Below, in pieces: positions 1-9,375 of a stretch of 64,000 nt of DNA (position 1 is its first letter; the number at the start of each line of letters is the position of its first letter). This DNA comes from Salinispirillum sp. LH 10-3-1 (GTDB lineage Bacteria; Pseudomonadota; Gammaproteobacteria; Pseudomonadales; Natronospirillaceae), in contig NZ_CP101717.1 of NCBI RefSeq assembly GCF_030643825.1, forward strand, positions 1,364,001-1,428,000, given 5' to 3'. The notes beneath the pieces are model-generated. The model saw nothing but the letters and a program-made list of their open reading frames with translations. It made no database searches and had not been told where the DNA came from. A program made the position numbers and the translations under genes.

Positions 1-6
1 AGAAGT

Positions 7-231
7 ATGACACTGTTTATAACCGTTTTCGTTTTTATGCTGTTGGTGGTAATGGCCATGGCAGTGGGTGTGATCTTTGGACGTAAGCCTATTGCGGGTA
101 GTTGCGGTGGCTTGGCGGCTGTCGGTATTGAGGGCAAGTGCGAGATCTGTGGCGGCGACCCGGAGAAATGTGACGCTGACGACGAAATAAAGGGCGCACA
201 GAGCGAGTTTTACGACGCGACCAAAAAATAG
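7..231 (+). CDS. nqrM: Na+-NQR maturation protein NqrM
   Basis: Small 74-residue protein with one N-terminal membrane segment (about residues 4-24) followed by a cysteine-rich tail. The order GVIFGRKPI, GSCGG, CEICGGDP is the signature of NqrM (former DUF539). In the family this protein is needed to assemble the sodium-pumping NADH:quinone reductase, probably by delivering iron to the Cys site between NqrD and NqrE. The four cysteines are all present. The nqr structural genes and apbE, its usual upstream neighbours, would lie left of the window and cannot be checked. The start at the window edge fits the family length. Confidence 0.9.
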   Translation: MTLFITVFVFMLLVVMAMAVGVIFGRKPIAGSCGGLAAVGIEGKCEICGGDPEKCDADDEIKGAQSEFYDATKK

Positions 232-287
232 GTTAAGAGCGCGTAGAGAGTATCGCGGATACGGCGCAGTAAAAACAGGTGAGAGCT

Positions 288-310
288 GTAGGGCGGGTAT
301 TTATACCCGC
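288..310 (+). repeat. REP element, family B
   Basis: GTAG followed by a near-perfect palindrome GGCGGGTATTTATACCCGC. Same unit as at 11764, 22121, 38438 and other places in the window. It lies in the leader of sthA, about 30 nt before its start codon, so it would be transcribed as a hairpin in that mRNA if the promoter is upstream. Confidence 0.85.
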
Positions 311-341
311 AAACTTCCCACCTAAATAATTCGAGGATTTT

Positions 342-1739
342 ATGGCAAAACACCAATTCGATGTGATTGTAATAGGGACTGGTCCTGCAGGCGAAAGTGC
401 TGCAATGAATGCAGCCAAGAAGGGCAAGAGCGTTGCTATTGTTGATCGCCGTGCTGATGTGGGCGGCAATTGCACGCATCAAGGAACCATTCCGTCGAAA
501 GCCCTGCGCCATGCCGTCGATGCCTTGATGAAGTTCAACCGAACGAGTTTGTTTCGCGCCATCTCTGACCCCAAGGTGCTGGATTACCAGACCATGCTCA
601 ACAGCGCGCGCGGTGTTATCCGCAAGCAGGTTGAGATGCGGGCGCGTTTTTATGCGCGCAATCATATTTCCGTTTTTCATGGCGATGCCAGTTTCGTAGA
701 CAGCAATACGGTGCTGCTGAAAGAAGGTGAGCACGCCAATGAACTGTTGCACGGTGAGAATATTGTCATCGCTACCGGCTCACGGCCTTATCGTCCGCCG
801 GAAGTGGATTTTGACCATCCGCGGATGCATGACAGCGACACCATTCTCACAATGACAGAAACGCCTAAGCGCATCGTTATCTATGGTGCGGGGGTCATTG
901 GTTGTGAATACGCCTCGATATTTAGCGGGCTGGGCGTCAAGGTGGACTTGGTGAACCCAGGTTCTCGGCTGCTGGCCTTTATGGATGACGAAATCTCTGA
1001 CGCACTCAGCTACCACATGCGCAATCACGGTGTGCTGATTCGCCACAACGAAACCTTTAAAAGTGTGAAGGGCTTTGAGGATCATATCGAACTGACGCTG
1101 GAGAGCGGCAAGGTATTGAAGGCTGAAGCCTTTATGTGGGCCAATGGCCGGGCGGGTAACACCGAGACATTGAATCTGAGTGCCATCGGCCTTGAAGCGA
1201 ACTCACGCGGTCAACTTGAAGTCGATAAGGAATACCGGACGTCAGTTGAAAATATTTTTGCCGTTGGCGATGTCATCGGTTGGCCCAGTCTGGCCAGTGC
1301 AGCTTACGATCAGGGGCGCAGCGCATCGGGGGCCATTCTTGATGACTTTACCGCGACCTTCTTCTCCGATATTCCTACGGGTATCTATACCATTCCGGAA
1401 ATCAGCTCAGTGGGTAAGAACGAGCGCGAGTTGACCGAAGCAAGGGTTCCTTACGAAGTCGGTAAGGCGTACTTCAAAGACACGGCACGGGCGCAAATTA
1501 CTGGCGAAGACACCGGCGTTTTGAAAATTCTCTTTCATCGGGAAACCTTGGAGTTGCTAGGCATTCACTGTTTCGGTGAGCAAGCCGCGGAGATCCTGCA
1601 CATCGGGCAGGCCATCATGGTGCAGAAAAATGGCGGCAATACGCTGGAGTACTTTGTGAGCCATACCTTCAACTACCCAACCATGGCCGAAGCCTATCGG
1701 GTGGCGGCGTTGAACGGTCTTAATCGTCTCGACGATTGA
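342..1739 (+). CDS. sthA: Soluble (Si-specific) NAD(P)+ transhydrogenase
   Basis: 465-residue flavoprotein of the dihydrolipoamide dehydrogenase fold that equilibrates NADPH + NAD+ with NADP+ + NADH in the cytoplasm. FAD-binding GTGPAG at residues 12-17, second dinucleotide fold [11 protein letters not shown] near residue 180, FAD-contacting AVGDVIGW near 305 and a C-terminal dimerisation domain. At residues 41-53 it reads [13 protein letters not shown]: the second redox cysteine of lipoamide dehydrogenases is replaced, which is diagnostic for SthA. Length matches the family (about 464-466). An SD-like GAGG lies 8 nt before ATG. It stands alone; the next gene is convergent. Confidence 0.95.
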   Translation: MAKHQFDVIVIGTGPAGESAAMNAAKKGKSVAIVDRRADVGGNCTHQGTIPSKALRHAVDALMKFNRTSLFRAISDPKVLDYQTMLNSARGVIRKQVEMRARFYARNHISVFHGDASFVDSNTVLLKEGEHANELLHGENIVIATGSRPYRPPEVDFDHPRMHDSDTILTMTETPKRIVIYGAGVIGCEYASIFSGLGVKVDLVNPGSRLLAFMDDEISDALSYHMRNHGVLIRHNETFKSVKGFEDHIELTLESGKVLKAEAFMWANGRAGNTETLNLSAIGLEANSRGQLEVDKEYRTSVENIFAVGDVIGWPSLASAAYDQGRSASGAILDDFTATFFSDIPTGIYTIPEISSVGKNERELTEARVPYEVGKAYFKDTARAQITGEDTGVLKILFHRETLELLGIHCFGEQAAEILHIGQAIMVQKNGGNTLEYFVSHTFNYPTMAEAYRVAALNGLNRLDD

Positions 1740-1753
1740 TCGGAACCGTCGTT

Positions 1754-2590
1754 TCAGCGGTAGCGGTACACTCGTAAGCTAGGCACAAAGGGGTGATCCT
1801 CCAGCTTTTGATCACTCCGCGTAGCCCGGCTGCGCTCGGTTGGCGGAGCATCGGGTGGCGCAATGATGTCCGGAAAGGCATGGCCGCCTTCGGTGGGAAT
1901 GAAGATCGGCATAGCAACGTTAAAGGCTTCTCGCTCGCCGGTTTCGTAGCGCACGTTGGCACGGATCAAGGGTGCTTGGGTTTGTACCTGTGCAAGTGCT
2001 TCAGCATCCGGTAATTGTGCAACCTTTTGGTATTGAATGCGGATATGTGTCTTATCGGCGCCCAACTTCTCAAGCTTCTGTAACACCTCTGCCTTACTCA
2101 ACCGCTTAATGCTGCGTCCACTGCTATACCAGTTGAACGCTATCCTAGTGGGCAAGGTATGCAGGATCGGCACGGTGCGACTGAATTGCTTTAGATGCAA
2201 TCGAACCAGACCTTCGCGTTCCAAGGAGCCCTGTACGGCCTGTGCACGTTTGGCTAGGCGCGCCGAGGTTTCCGGCCACAAGCCTGGTTGCTGTTTTTTA
2301 AGGTTCAGCAAGTGCAGATGAAAGCGTTGGCGCAGGTCATTAGTGCGTTGCACCAACTCTAGGGTGCTGGGTGTTACCTTCACCACACCGATATGATTGC
2401 GTGTCGCTCGGCCATCCTGGCCATCCAAATACCAGATGTCGGACAAGGCATAGCACAACCGTTTGATGGTCTCATTGAGGTGGTTGGTGCCCCACATCCA
2501 GCTTTGTGGCACTTCAGAGCGAATCCGCAAATTCAGTTGCTGAGTGACTACTAACCAGTCATCAAAAAGGTAGGTTAGCTCTCGTGGCAT
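1754..2590 (-). CDS. Tus-like DNA replication terminus site-binding protein
   Basis: 278-residue protein that I align by eye with Escherichia coli Tus over its C-terminal two thirds. Matching blocks are LPTRIAFNWYSSGRSI-KRLSKAEVLQKLEKL (Tus [27 protein letters not shown]), IQYQKVAQLP (Tus REYQDIAALP), IRANVRYETGEREAFNVAMPIFI (Tus [22 protein letters not shown]) and the closing PSLRVYRYR (Tus PRLHLYVAD). Tus binds Ter sites and stops replication forks from one side. The N-terminal 100 residues are less similar. The ATG overlaps the dusA stop by 16 nt, so the two genes are probably co-transcribed and translationally coupled. No convincing Ter site was found here. Confidence 0.75.
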   Translation of the reverse strand: MPRELTYLFDDWLVVTQQLNLRIRSEVPQSWMWGTNHLNETIKRLCYALSDIWYLDGQDGRATRNHIGVVKVTPSTLELVQRTNDLRQRFHLHLLNLKKQQPGLWPETSARLAKRAQAVQGSLEREGLVRLHLKQFSRTVPILHTLPTRIAFNWYSSGRSIKRLSKAEVLQKLEKLGADKTHIRIQYQKVAQLPDAEALAQVQTQAPLIRANVRYETGEREAFNVAMPIFIPTEGGHAFPDIIAPPDAPPTERSRATRSDQKLEDHPFVPSLRVYRYR

Positions 2591-3588
2591 ACGGACTCTA
2601 CGGCTTCCAAATTGGGTGATACCTTATCTAAGGCAGCAAGAAACACCTCAATGCCGGCACCCTTTACGTGGGCGTGCTCGCTTAAATAGCGGCGATATTG
2701 GCGCGCGCCCGTGCATTCATGAAACAGATTAAACAGCGGTTTAATCACGTGGTTTAAACGTTGACCGCTGGTCAATTGTGCTTCCAGATAGGGTAGCATG
2801 CGCTCAGCAACCTCTGTCGCTGAGCGAGGCGCTGTGTGACTGCCATAGAATCGACCGTCGACCTGCGCTAAGAGCATAGGGTTGTGCCAAGCTTCGCGGC
2901 CGACCATGACGCCATCCAGGTGTTCTAGCTGTGCGGCGCAGTCGTCGAGTGTTTTTAAGCCGCCGTTTATCAGTATTTCCAAGTCGGGAAAGTCCCGTTT
3001 TAACTGATAGACACGAGCATAGTCCAGCGGCGGTACCTCGCGGTTTTGCTTTGGACTGAGCCCTGACAGAATAGCCTTGCGCGCATGCACGATAAATGTC
3101 TGGCAACCACTCTCACTGACCGTGCCGACGAAGTCGCGCAGAAATTCATAGCTGTCGAGATCGTCGATACCAATACGGTGTTTGACCGTCACGGGAATGT
3201 CTACCGTATCCAGCATCGCTTTAACGCCGTCGCGTACCAGGTCGGCATGGCCCATAAGCACGGCCCCGATCATGCCGTTTTGCACACGGTCACTGGGGCA
3301 GCCAACGTTCAGATTAACTTCGTTGTAGCCCCAAGTTTGCGCCATCATGGCACACTGTGCCAGGTCGGCTGGCTCATGTCCGCCCAGTTGCAAGGCTACG
3401 GGTTGTTCCTCGGTATTGAAATCGAGAAATCGATGTGGATCACTGCCGTGGATTAAGGCGCCGGTGGTGACCATTTCGGTATAAAGCACTGCGTGATCGG
3501 TAATCTGACGCCAAAAATAGCGGCAATGCCGATCAGACCAGTCCATCATAGGAGCAGTAGTAAAGCGACGATTCAAAACAACAGGCAC
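2575..3588 (-). CDS. dusA: tRNA-dihydrouridine(20/20a) synthase DusA
   Basis: 337-residue FMN-dependent TIM-barrel enzyme that reduces U20/U20a in the tRNA D-loop with NADPH. APMMDWSDRH at the N-terminus (residues 12-21), NLNVGCPSDRVQNG with catalytic Cys97, VKHRIGIDDLDSYEFL, and HARKAILSGLSPKQNREVPPL are DusA hallmarks, and the length fits DusA rather than DusB or DusC. The usual GRFGACLM segment after the active site reads GMIGAVLM, a mild deviation. The start is GTG; the first internal ATG would remove the conserved N-terminus. The gene overlaps the downstream Tus-like gene by 16 nt. Confidence 0.93.
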   Translation of the reverse strand: MPVVLNRRFTTAPMMDWSDRHCRYFWRQITDHAVLYTEMVTTGALIHGSDPHRFLDFNTEEQPVALQLGGHEPADLAQCAMMAQTWGYNEVNLNVGCPSDRVQNGMIGAVLMGHADLVRDGVKAMLDTVDIPVTVKHRIGIDDLDSYEFLRDFVGTVSESGCQTFIVHARKAILSGLSPKQNREVPPLDYARVYQLKRDFPDLEILINGGLKTLDDCAAQLEHLDGVMVGREAWHNPMLLAQVDGRFYGSHTAPRSATEVAERMLPYLEAQLTSGQRLNHVIKPLFNLFHECTGARQYRRYLSEHAHVKGAGIEVFLAALDKVSPNLEAVESVCHES

Positions 3589-3844
3589 AGTAGACTCGGG
3601 TAATTATTTCCAAAAGAGACATTTTAATGATTATATGGGGGAATGAAACCGTTAAGAAATTCTAACCACAACGTGATGCTATCCCCACCTTGAGCATTTA
3701 CGCCGTTGAATCTATTTAATTTTGACGACGTCTCCCATAGAATCGGGACGCGAATAATAAATACGGATGATACACAGTAGGTAATCAGCCTTTGTTGGGT
3801 GTTTATCGCAGTTACATCCTTGGACGCTATGGAATGACGTTTTT

Positions 3845-5509
3845 ATGACCAATAACGCAACCCTTTCAGCCCTTAAAACAGAGCTGGAGAAAACCGTCGA
3901 GGATGCGCAGCGGGCACTGGAACAGTATCTGTCCTACTCTCAAAGCCTGCAGGATTGGCAGCAGACGGTAGACGGGTTTCAGCAACTGCGCGGCATTTTC
4001 GTTATGCTGGAGCACCAGGGTGCCGCACTGATGTGCGAAGAGGCTGTTCAGCTATTGCAGTTTTTACCGGTAGAGTCGGTAGCGCAACACGATAAAGAAT
4101 TTGAAGTATTAACACGTTCCCTAGTGTTGATTCAGAAGTATCTGGAGTTTCAGGAATTAGGCAAGGCGCCCTTTCCAGAAATACTGCTTCCGACCGTGAA
4201 CGACCTGCGTCGTGCGCGCAAGGCGGTGATACTGCGTGAGGGGTGTTTTCATCGCTTCAATTACACAATTAAGGCAACAACCAATGCCGACAACCGGCTG
4301 ACCCGAGAAACCAAAGAGGCGCTGCGCAAGTACCGTCATATGTTTCAGGCTGGCCTGCTGTACGCTATGCGCGAGGCGCAGCCAAAGCGTGCTCTGGGCT
4401 ATATGGCGTTGTGTTTGAATCGGGTACAGAGTGCGTTACGGCAAACCGATGCGGCCGACTTCTGGTATCTCGCAGCGTTGGCCGCTGAAGGCATTTCCAA
4501 AGCCGATGACCACAGGCTCAGCGCCGCACGGCGAAGATGGTACGGCCAGCTGGATCGTCAATTACACAACCTGATTCGGCAGAGTAACAAAGCGTTGCAA
4601 GCAGCCCCCGTCAGCTCCTTGGTCCAGGACAATTTGTACTACATAGCTCTGACGGCTGCGCACTCGCCGCGTTTACAGTCCTTTCAAGAGGCTCATCCCG
4701 ATATTCGTTTGTCATACAATGACCGTCAACTGCGTGAGCAGGAACAACTCTTACTGGCGCCCGGTTCTTCGGTCTTGCAAAGCGTTTCAACGGCCTTGCA
4801 GGAAGAGTTTGTGAAGGTGAAAGACACGGTAGATCAAGCCGCAGTGCCCAATGGTCAGTTCTCGGCGTATGGATTGCGGGATCATTTGGCGCGTATTGCC
4901 GATACCTTGGATATGGTGGGGCTTAACAGTCCAGCCAACGTGGTTCGGCGGATGTGGGAGTTGGTGCGCGGCTGGCCAGACAACGCCGTACCCCGACAAG
5001 ACGATTTGATGACCATAGCCGACGCCATTTTGTACGCCGAATCCGCTGTATCGCGTTTGAACCAGAACGGCACGCGATATACTGCCGACGATGAAGCTGC
5101 CGGTGCGCGCAATGTGATGCTGCAAGAGGCGAAGGCTGCGGTACTGGATGAAACCGAAGCCGGTCTGTCTGTGGCTAAACGCGCGGTTACTGCCTATATG
5201 GAAAGTCAGTACGATAACGTTCACTTGGCGAATGTACCCGCCACCCTCGGGGGTATAAAAGGTGCACTGATGTTTTTGCAGGCAATGGAGGCGGTAGTGG
5301 TGGTCGATCAGTGTATTCGTTTCGTTACCGGTTTGCAGCGCAATGAAGTTCGGGCGACCGATATTCAACTTGAAGCCTTTGCTGACGCATTGAGCAGCCT
5401 TGAGCTGTATTTGGAGGGGCTGTTGGCGGGACAGGATAACCCTGATGTGTTGCGTATGGCGCGAGCCAGTGTGGCGCAGCTACCCAGTAAGGTGAAGGGA
5501 GAAGCCTAA
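3845..5509 (+). CDS. fimL: FimL-like pilus/cAMP regulatory protein
   Basis: 554-residue soluble, largely helical protein that resembles FimL of Pseudomonas aeruginosa in length and in the N-terminal pattern (QQLRGIFVMLEHQGAALMCEEA, ending in LLPTVNDLRRARK). FimL is related to the N-terminal part of the ChpA/PilL histidine kinase but lacks phosphotransfer histidines. It works with FimV and the Chp system in type IV pilus twitching and cAMP control. No kinase or receiver domain is present here. The call rests on recognition of the pattern and length, not on a search. It shares one base (TAATG) with the next gene, implying translational coupling. Confidence 0.62.
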   Translation: MTNNATLSALKTELEKTVEDAQRALEQYLSYSQSLQDWQQTVDGFQQLRGIFVMLEHQGAALMCEEAVQLLQFLPVESVAQHDKEFEVLTRSLVLIQKYLEFQELGKAPFPEILLPTVNDLRRARKAVILREGCFHRFNYTIKATTNADNRLTRETKEALRKYRHMFQAGLLYAMREAQPKRALGYMALCLNRVQSALRQTDAADFWYLAALAAEGISKADDHRLSAARRRWYGQLDRQLHNLIRQSNKALQAAPVSSLVQDNLYYIALTAAHSPRLQSFQEAHPDIRLSYNDRQLREQEQLLLAPGSSVLQSVSTALQEEFVKVKDTVDQAAVPNGQFSAYGLRDHLARIADTLDMVGLNSPANVVRRMWELVRGWPDNAVPRQDDLMTIADAILYAESAVSRLNQNGTRYTADDEAAGARNVMLQEAKAAVLDETEAGLSVAKRAVTAYMESQYDNVHLANVPATLGGIKGALMFLQAMEAVVVVDQCIRFVTGLQRNEVRATDIQLEAFADALSSLELYLEGLLAGQDNPDVLRMARASVAQLPSKVKGEA

Positions 5510-6123
5510 TGGCGGCCATTGTCTTGATGGTGTTTGCCTTTTCCTTTTTATTCATGCTGGCTGGCTTGTGGTTACTTACGCGCTATCGCTGGGTCAAAGG
5601 CTTTTTAGCTGGCACGTTGGGCTTGTTGTTTTTTGCCAGTGCGGTGTTGGGTGGGTTGGCTGCATGGCGTCTCAGTGAGTATGAGCGCGTAACCGACACC
5701 ACCTTGCTGGGTACTATTACGGTGCGCGACATCAGTAGTAATCGTTACGCTGTGACGCTGGCGCAGGATCGCGTGGCGCGGCGTTTTGAGTTGGAAGGCG
5801 ATCGTTGGCGCGGCGTGGGCCAGCGGGTAGTCGCTCCTGAATGGCTGTTTTTCGGTCCGTCGGTGGAGTTTGTGACTCTGATACAAATGGAAGGACGCTA
5901 TTTACGGCTGGAAGATGAAATGCGGGCGCAACGCCCTGTTCAGGGCGGGAACTGGTATCGTCGATTGGGCGACGAGTTGCTGGCAATGCTGTTCGAAACA
6001 GACGAACTGTTCACGCCATTGTTGCCTTTAACACTGCAGGCTTTATTTACGCTGGAGTTTCGCGGCGATACCTTTGTGCTGCAGGGTATTAATGAGCCAG
6101 CGCAGGAGGCCCTGCGCCGTTGA
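5509..6123 (+). CDS. Membrane protein of unknown function downstream of fimL
   Basis: 204 residues with two hydrophobic segments at the N-terminus (about 3-23 and 31-53) forming a hairpin, then a soluble domain of about 150 residues rich in beta-forming sequence. Databases have sometimes labelled relatives as cation or multidrug efflux pump proteins, but nothing here supports transport. The ATG overlaps the fimL stop codon by one base, so production is probably tied to FimL and the two may act together at the membrane. Function not recognised. Confidence 0.7.
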   Translation: MAAIVLMVFAFSFLFMLAGLWLLTRYRWVKGFLAGTLGLLFFASAVLGGLAAWRLSEYERVTDTTLLGTITVRDISSNRYAVTLAQDRVARRFELEGDRWRGVGQRVVAPEWLFFGPSVEFVTLIQMEGRYLRLEDEMRAQRPVQGGNWYRRLGDELLAMLFETDELFTPLLPLTLQALFTLEFRGDTFVLQGINEPAQEALRR

Positions 6124-6131
6124 TTGTTCGA

Positions 6132-6443
6132 TTACAAGCCGAACAAATCGCCCAATTTAGTCGCCAGCATCATGTTGCCTTCTACTTTCAGTGAGCCACT
6201 CATAAAGGCTTGCATGCCATTGGTTTCACCCGCCATCAGGTCTTTCATGGTGTCTTCTGACAAGCTCAGCGTAACGCTAGGATCGTCGTGTTCGCCTTCG
6301 GCCATGTCGCAGGTGCCATCGTTCACTGCGATATAGAAAGTCTTACCGTCAACGTCGAATTGAAACACTTCTTCAAGGTCTTCTGCAGCGCTGGGGTTGA
6401 AACGTGACTGGAAGGCCGCAAATTGATCTGTCATGCTGGTCAT
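6132..6443 (-). CDS. SCP2 sterol-binding domain protein
   Basis: 103-residue single-domain protein of the SCP2 lipid-transfer fold. The line VFQFDVDGKTFYIAVNDG, followed by DPSVTLSLSEDTMKDLMAGETNGMQAFMSGSLKVEGNMMLATKLGDLF, is the typical SCP2 layout with the hydrophobic tunnel strands and the C-terminal helix. Bacterial stand-alone SCP2 proteins probably bind fatty acyl-CoA or other lipids; the ligand is not predictable from sequence. It is monocistronic and convergent with the fimL pair, with only 8 nt between stop codons. A second ATG three codons in is an equally possible start. Confidence 0.88.
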   Translation of the reverse strand: MTSMTDQFAAFQSRFNPSAAEDLEEVFQFDVDGKTFYIAVNDGTCDMAEGEHDDPSVTLSLSEDTMKDLMAGETNGMQAFMSGSLKVEGNMMLATKLGDLFGL

Positions 6444-6548
6444 AATCTTGTTCTCATACAGGTGTTTAAAACGCTAGTTTAAACATATGGGGTAGGGAAA
6501 GCCAAGTTACTTCCTGAGCACCACATGCTATTTGTTACCGGAGGAAAT

Positions 6549-7589
6549 ATGTGGGCTGATTATCTGATATTCCTGTTAAAAACCGTCACAATTGTTGTGG
6601 CTATAGGCTCTGTTGTAATTCTTGTTGTGGGTGCGGCAACACGCCATAGAGATGATGACGACAAAGGTCACATCAAAGTAGAAGATCTCAGTAAGAAGCT
6701 GGATCGCGTGCGTCAGCGTTTAGAGGAGGCGATGGCAACCGATCATAAGCTGCTAAAGAAACAACGCAAAGCGGAAAAGAAAGCTGAGAAGCAGGAAGCA
6801 AAAGTGCGTGCCAAGTCAGACCAGGATTCGGCGAACGCCAAGCCGACGGCCTGGGTGGTGGATTTCAAAGGCGACATGAGCGCGTCTCAAGTTAAGTCGT
6901 TGGCTGAAACGGTAACCGCCATTGTTACCATTGCGCAGCCAGGAGAAACCGTCCTGATACGACTGGAAAGCCCCGGAGGGGTTGTTCATGGCTATGGTTT
7001 GGCAGCCTCTCAATTGGCGCGCCTGAAACAGCATGGTTTAAAGCTGGAAATTGTCGTCGATAAGGTGGCCGCTAGCGGCGGGTACATGATGGCGGCGCTG
7101 GCTGATCGTATCATTGCCGCACCGTTTGCCGTGGTCGGTTCCATTGGTGTGGTGGCACAGCTGCCGAACATTCATCGTTTTTTGAAGAAGAACGACATTG
7201 ATGTTGAGCTGCATACGGCCGGCGAGTTCAAACGCACCTTGACCATGATTGGCGAGAATACCGACGCTGGGCGCGCCAAATTCAAAGAAGACTTGGAGAA
7301 CACACACCGCTTGTTTAAAGAACATGTCGCTAAGGCACGGCCAAGTCTAGATATTGATGCCGTCGCAAATGGTGAGTTCTGGTACGGTAGTGACGCGGTA
7401 GAGAATGGGCTGGTGGATGAGATCAGTACCAGTGACGATGTGATTCTGAAGTTACATGATGCTCACCGCGTTATGAAAGTCAGTTTCGAGACACCGAAGC
7501 CGCTGGCCAAACGCTTGTCTATTGGCGTCATGGCTATGTTTGACGATGTATTGGCTCGCTTGTCATCACGCCATACACCGTATTTCTGA
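6549..7589 (+). CDS. sohB: Inner-membrane peptidase SohB (S49 family)
   Basis: 346-residue membrane-bound serine peptidase related to SppA. One N-terminal membrane segment (about residues 4-26), a charged coiled linker (about 45-90, rich in Lys, Glu and Gln), then the S49 domain. The catalytic serine lies in AASGGYMMA and the lysine of the Ser-Lys dyad in GEFKRTLTM. E. coli SohB has 349 residues. I start at ATG 6549, which has GGAGG 4 nt upstream and opens directly into the membrane segment; an in-frame ATG 24 nt earlier lacks an SD. A strong terminator follows. Confidence 0.93.
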   Translation: MWADYLIFLLKTVTIVVAIGSVVILVVGAATRHRDDDDKGHIKVEDLSKKLDRVRQRLEEAMATDHKLLKKQRKAEKKAEKQEAKVRAKSDQDSANAKPTAWVVDFKGDMSASQVKSLAETVTAIVTIAQPGETVLIRLESPGGVVHGYGLAASQLARLKQHGLKLEIVVDKVAASGGYMMAALADRIIAAPFAVVGSIGVVAQLPNIHRFLKKNDIDVELHTAGEFKRTLTMIGENTDAGRAKFKEDLENTHRLFKEHVAKARPSLDIDAVANGEFWYGSDAVENGLVDEISTSDDVILKLHDAHRVMKVSFETPKPLAKRLSIGVMAMFDDVLARLSSRHTPYF

Positions 7590-7603
7590 GAACAAGCAGA
7601 TAC

Positions 7604-7631
7604 AAAAAAAGGGGCTTGAAGCCCCTTTTTT
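7604..7631. terminator. Bidirectional intrinsic terminator between sohB and mltD
   Basis: A-tract (7604-7610), GGGGC / GCCCC stem around a 5-nt loop with an extra TT/AA pair, then a run of T (7626-7631). A-tract and T-tract on either side of the stem let it work for sohB from the left and mltD from the right. Confidence 0.88.
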
Positions 7632-7668
7632 ACTCGTTCATGTAACGCTGCGTAGCGTCAGTTGCCGG

Positions 7669-9375
7669 TTATTGTCCGTTGGTCACATCGACGTACAGGG
7701 TCAACGACTGACCGGGTTGCAGATACTGCCGACTGGCTGCATCGGGATTCCATTGACGAATTTGATTCACTGAGACGTTGAAACGGTCCGCAATGCGGTG
7801 CAACGAATCGCCACTGCGTACCGTATACCCAACACGGCGAATTACCGAGCGCTGGTTCGGCCCGGCTTGCGCAGCGCGGTCCGGCGTGGTCCAGATCACC
7901 AAAGTTTGACCCACGATAATAGGATCTGTTGGTGCCTTGCCGTTCCATTGGGCCAATTGACGCATGTTCACATTGTACTTCCGTGATAAGTCCCAGAAGG
8001 AATCGCCCGGTTGTACGACATGATCCACACGCTCTAAGCCGTTGCCGGGCTGTTGGTTCTGGCGTCGATCCAGGCGCTGGTCAGCGCTCAAGCGGTATGC
8101 AGTGTTGGATGCCGACGCGGTGGGGATCAATAAGTGGTCGCCAGCGCGAATGACATTGGAGCGCAGGTTATTGACGTCACGCAGTACATCAACCGTCGTT
8201 TGATGCGCGCGAGCGATGGTGATGAGTGAGTCGCCCGATTGGATGCGGTAGCGGGTCCAGTTCACGCGTTGGTCGGGTGGCAAATAGGCCAGCTCTTGGC
8301 GCATCAAATCAGCTGATTCCACCGGTATTAGCAAGTAGTGCGGGCCATCAGGGTGAGTAGCCCACTGATTATAACCGGGGTTCAATAAATAGAGCTCGTC
8401 CAAACTGATGTCGGCTAAGCGTGCGGCCTGAGCTAAGTCTATCTGACCGTCAATTTCTACCACGTCGAAATACGGTTCAGTACTCATGACCGGAAGCGTC
8501 AAACCGTATGCGGCAGGGTCTGACACAATGCGGGCCAATGCGACCATCTTGGGGACATAGGCGCGTGTCTCTGCGGGCAAGCCGAGATGCCAGAAAGTGG
8601 TCGGCAGTCCACGCTCCCGGTTTATACGCTGGGCACGCCGCACCGTGCCAGCGCCCGAATTGTATGCCGCGAGTGCCAGTTCCCAGTCGCCATTAAACTG
8701 GCGGCCGAGGTCCTGTAAAAAGGTGATGGCCGCGTCCGTTGATGCCAAAACATCACGGCGACCGTCATACCACCAGTCCTGCTTTAATCCGTAGTAAGTG
8801 CCTGTGCCGGGAATAAACTGCCACATGCCAGAGGCTCTACCGTGCGAATAGGCAAAGGGGTCGTAAGCGCTTTCGATGACTGGGAGCAGAGCCATCTCCA
8901 TGGGGATGCCAGATTCGAGAACCTGTTCGTAGACGTAGGGTAAATAGCGGCGAGCTCGATGGGATACGCGGTCAAAGTAGCCTTGATTACGGCTGTACCA
9001 GCGTATCTCTGCGTCAATGCGCGGGTCTTCTACCGTTAAGTCCATAACAAAGCGTGAGCGCATTTCATGCCACAGGTCCCGTTCGTAAGCGGCAAGTTGG
9101 CGTGGCCAGGCAAAGGCTTCTTCGGTGTTAAACTCCTGTGGAAACAATAAGGCCATGTCTTCAAGAATATGATCTTCGGCGTAATCCGGTAGGGGCGATA
9201 AATGGGTGCGTTCAGGAGTTGGAGTGATCGGTCCGTCGATCTGCATGATTTCCAGAGCATCTGCGGTGTCTAGGCTGCTTTGCGTAGAGTCGGGGCCAAA
9301 TACCTGACAAGCTGTGATGGTGAAGGCCAAGAAGAGTGTTAGGAAGGTTCTAATTATATGTTGCATAATGTCCAT
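7669..9375 (-). CDS. mltD: Membrane-bound lytic murein transglycosylase D
   Basis: 568-residue lipoprotein that cleaves peptidoglycan glycan strands to 1,6-anhydro ends. N-terminal lipoprotein signal with lipobox ITAC (Cys near residue 23). SLT domain with catalytic Glu in ALLPVIESAYDPFAYSHGRASGMWQF, GTGTYYGL and AAYNSGAG. Three C-terminal LysM repeats (about residues 379-423, 449-494, 518-561), each opening with a GDS motif. The start could be the ATG three codons further in (9366); both keep the signal. As in Pseudomonas, the neighbouring divergent genes are a methyltransferase, rnhA and dnaQ, but gloB, normally between them, is absent. Confidence 0.95.
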   Translation of the reverse strand: MDIMQHIIRTFLTLFLAFTITACQVFGPDSTQSSLDTADALEIMQIDGPITPTPERTHLSPLPDYAEDHILEDMALLFPQEFNTEEAFAWPRQLAAYERDLWHEMRSRFVMDLTVEDPRIDAEIRWYSRNQGYFDRVSHRARRYLPYVYEQVLESGIPMEMALLPVIESAYDPFAYSHGRASGMWQFIPGTGTYYGLKQDWWYDGRRDVLASTDAAITFLQDLGRQFNGDWELALAAYNSGAGTVRRAQRINRERGLPTTFWHLGLPAETRAYVPKMVALARIVSDPAAYGLTLPVMSTEPYFDVVEIDGQIDLAQAARLADISLDELYLLNPGYNQWATHPDGPHYLLIPVESADLMRQELAYLPPDQRVNWTRYRIQSGDSLITIARAHQTTVDVLRDVNNLRSNVIRAGDHLLIPTASASNTAYRLSADQRLDRRQNQQPGNGLERVDHVVQPGDSFWDLSRKYNVNMRQLAQWNGKAPTDPIIVGQTLVIWTTPDRAAQAGPNQRSVIRRVGYTVRSGDSLHRIADRFNVSVNQIRQWNPDAASRQYLQPGQSLTLYVDVTNGQ

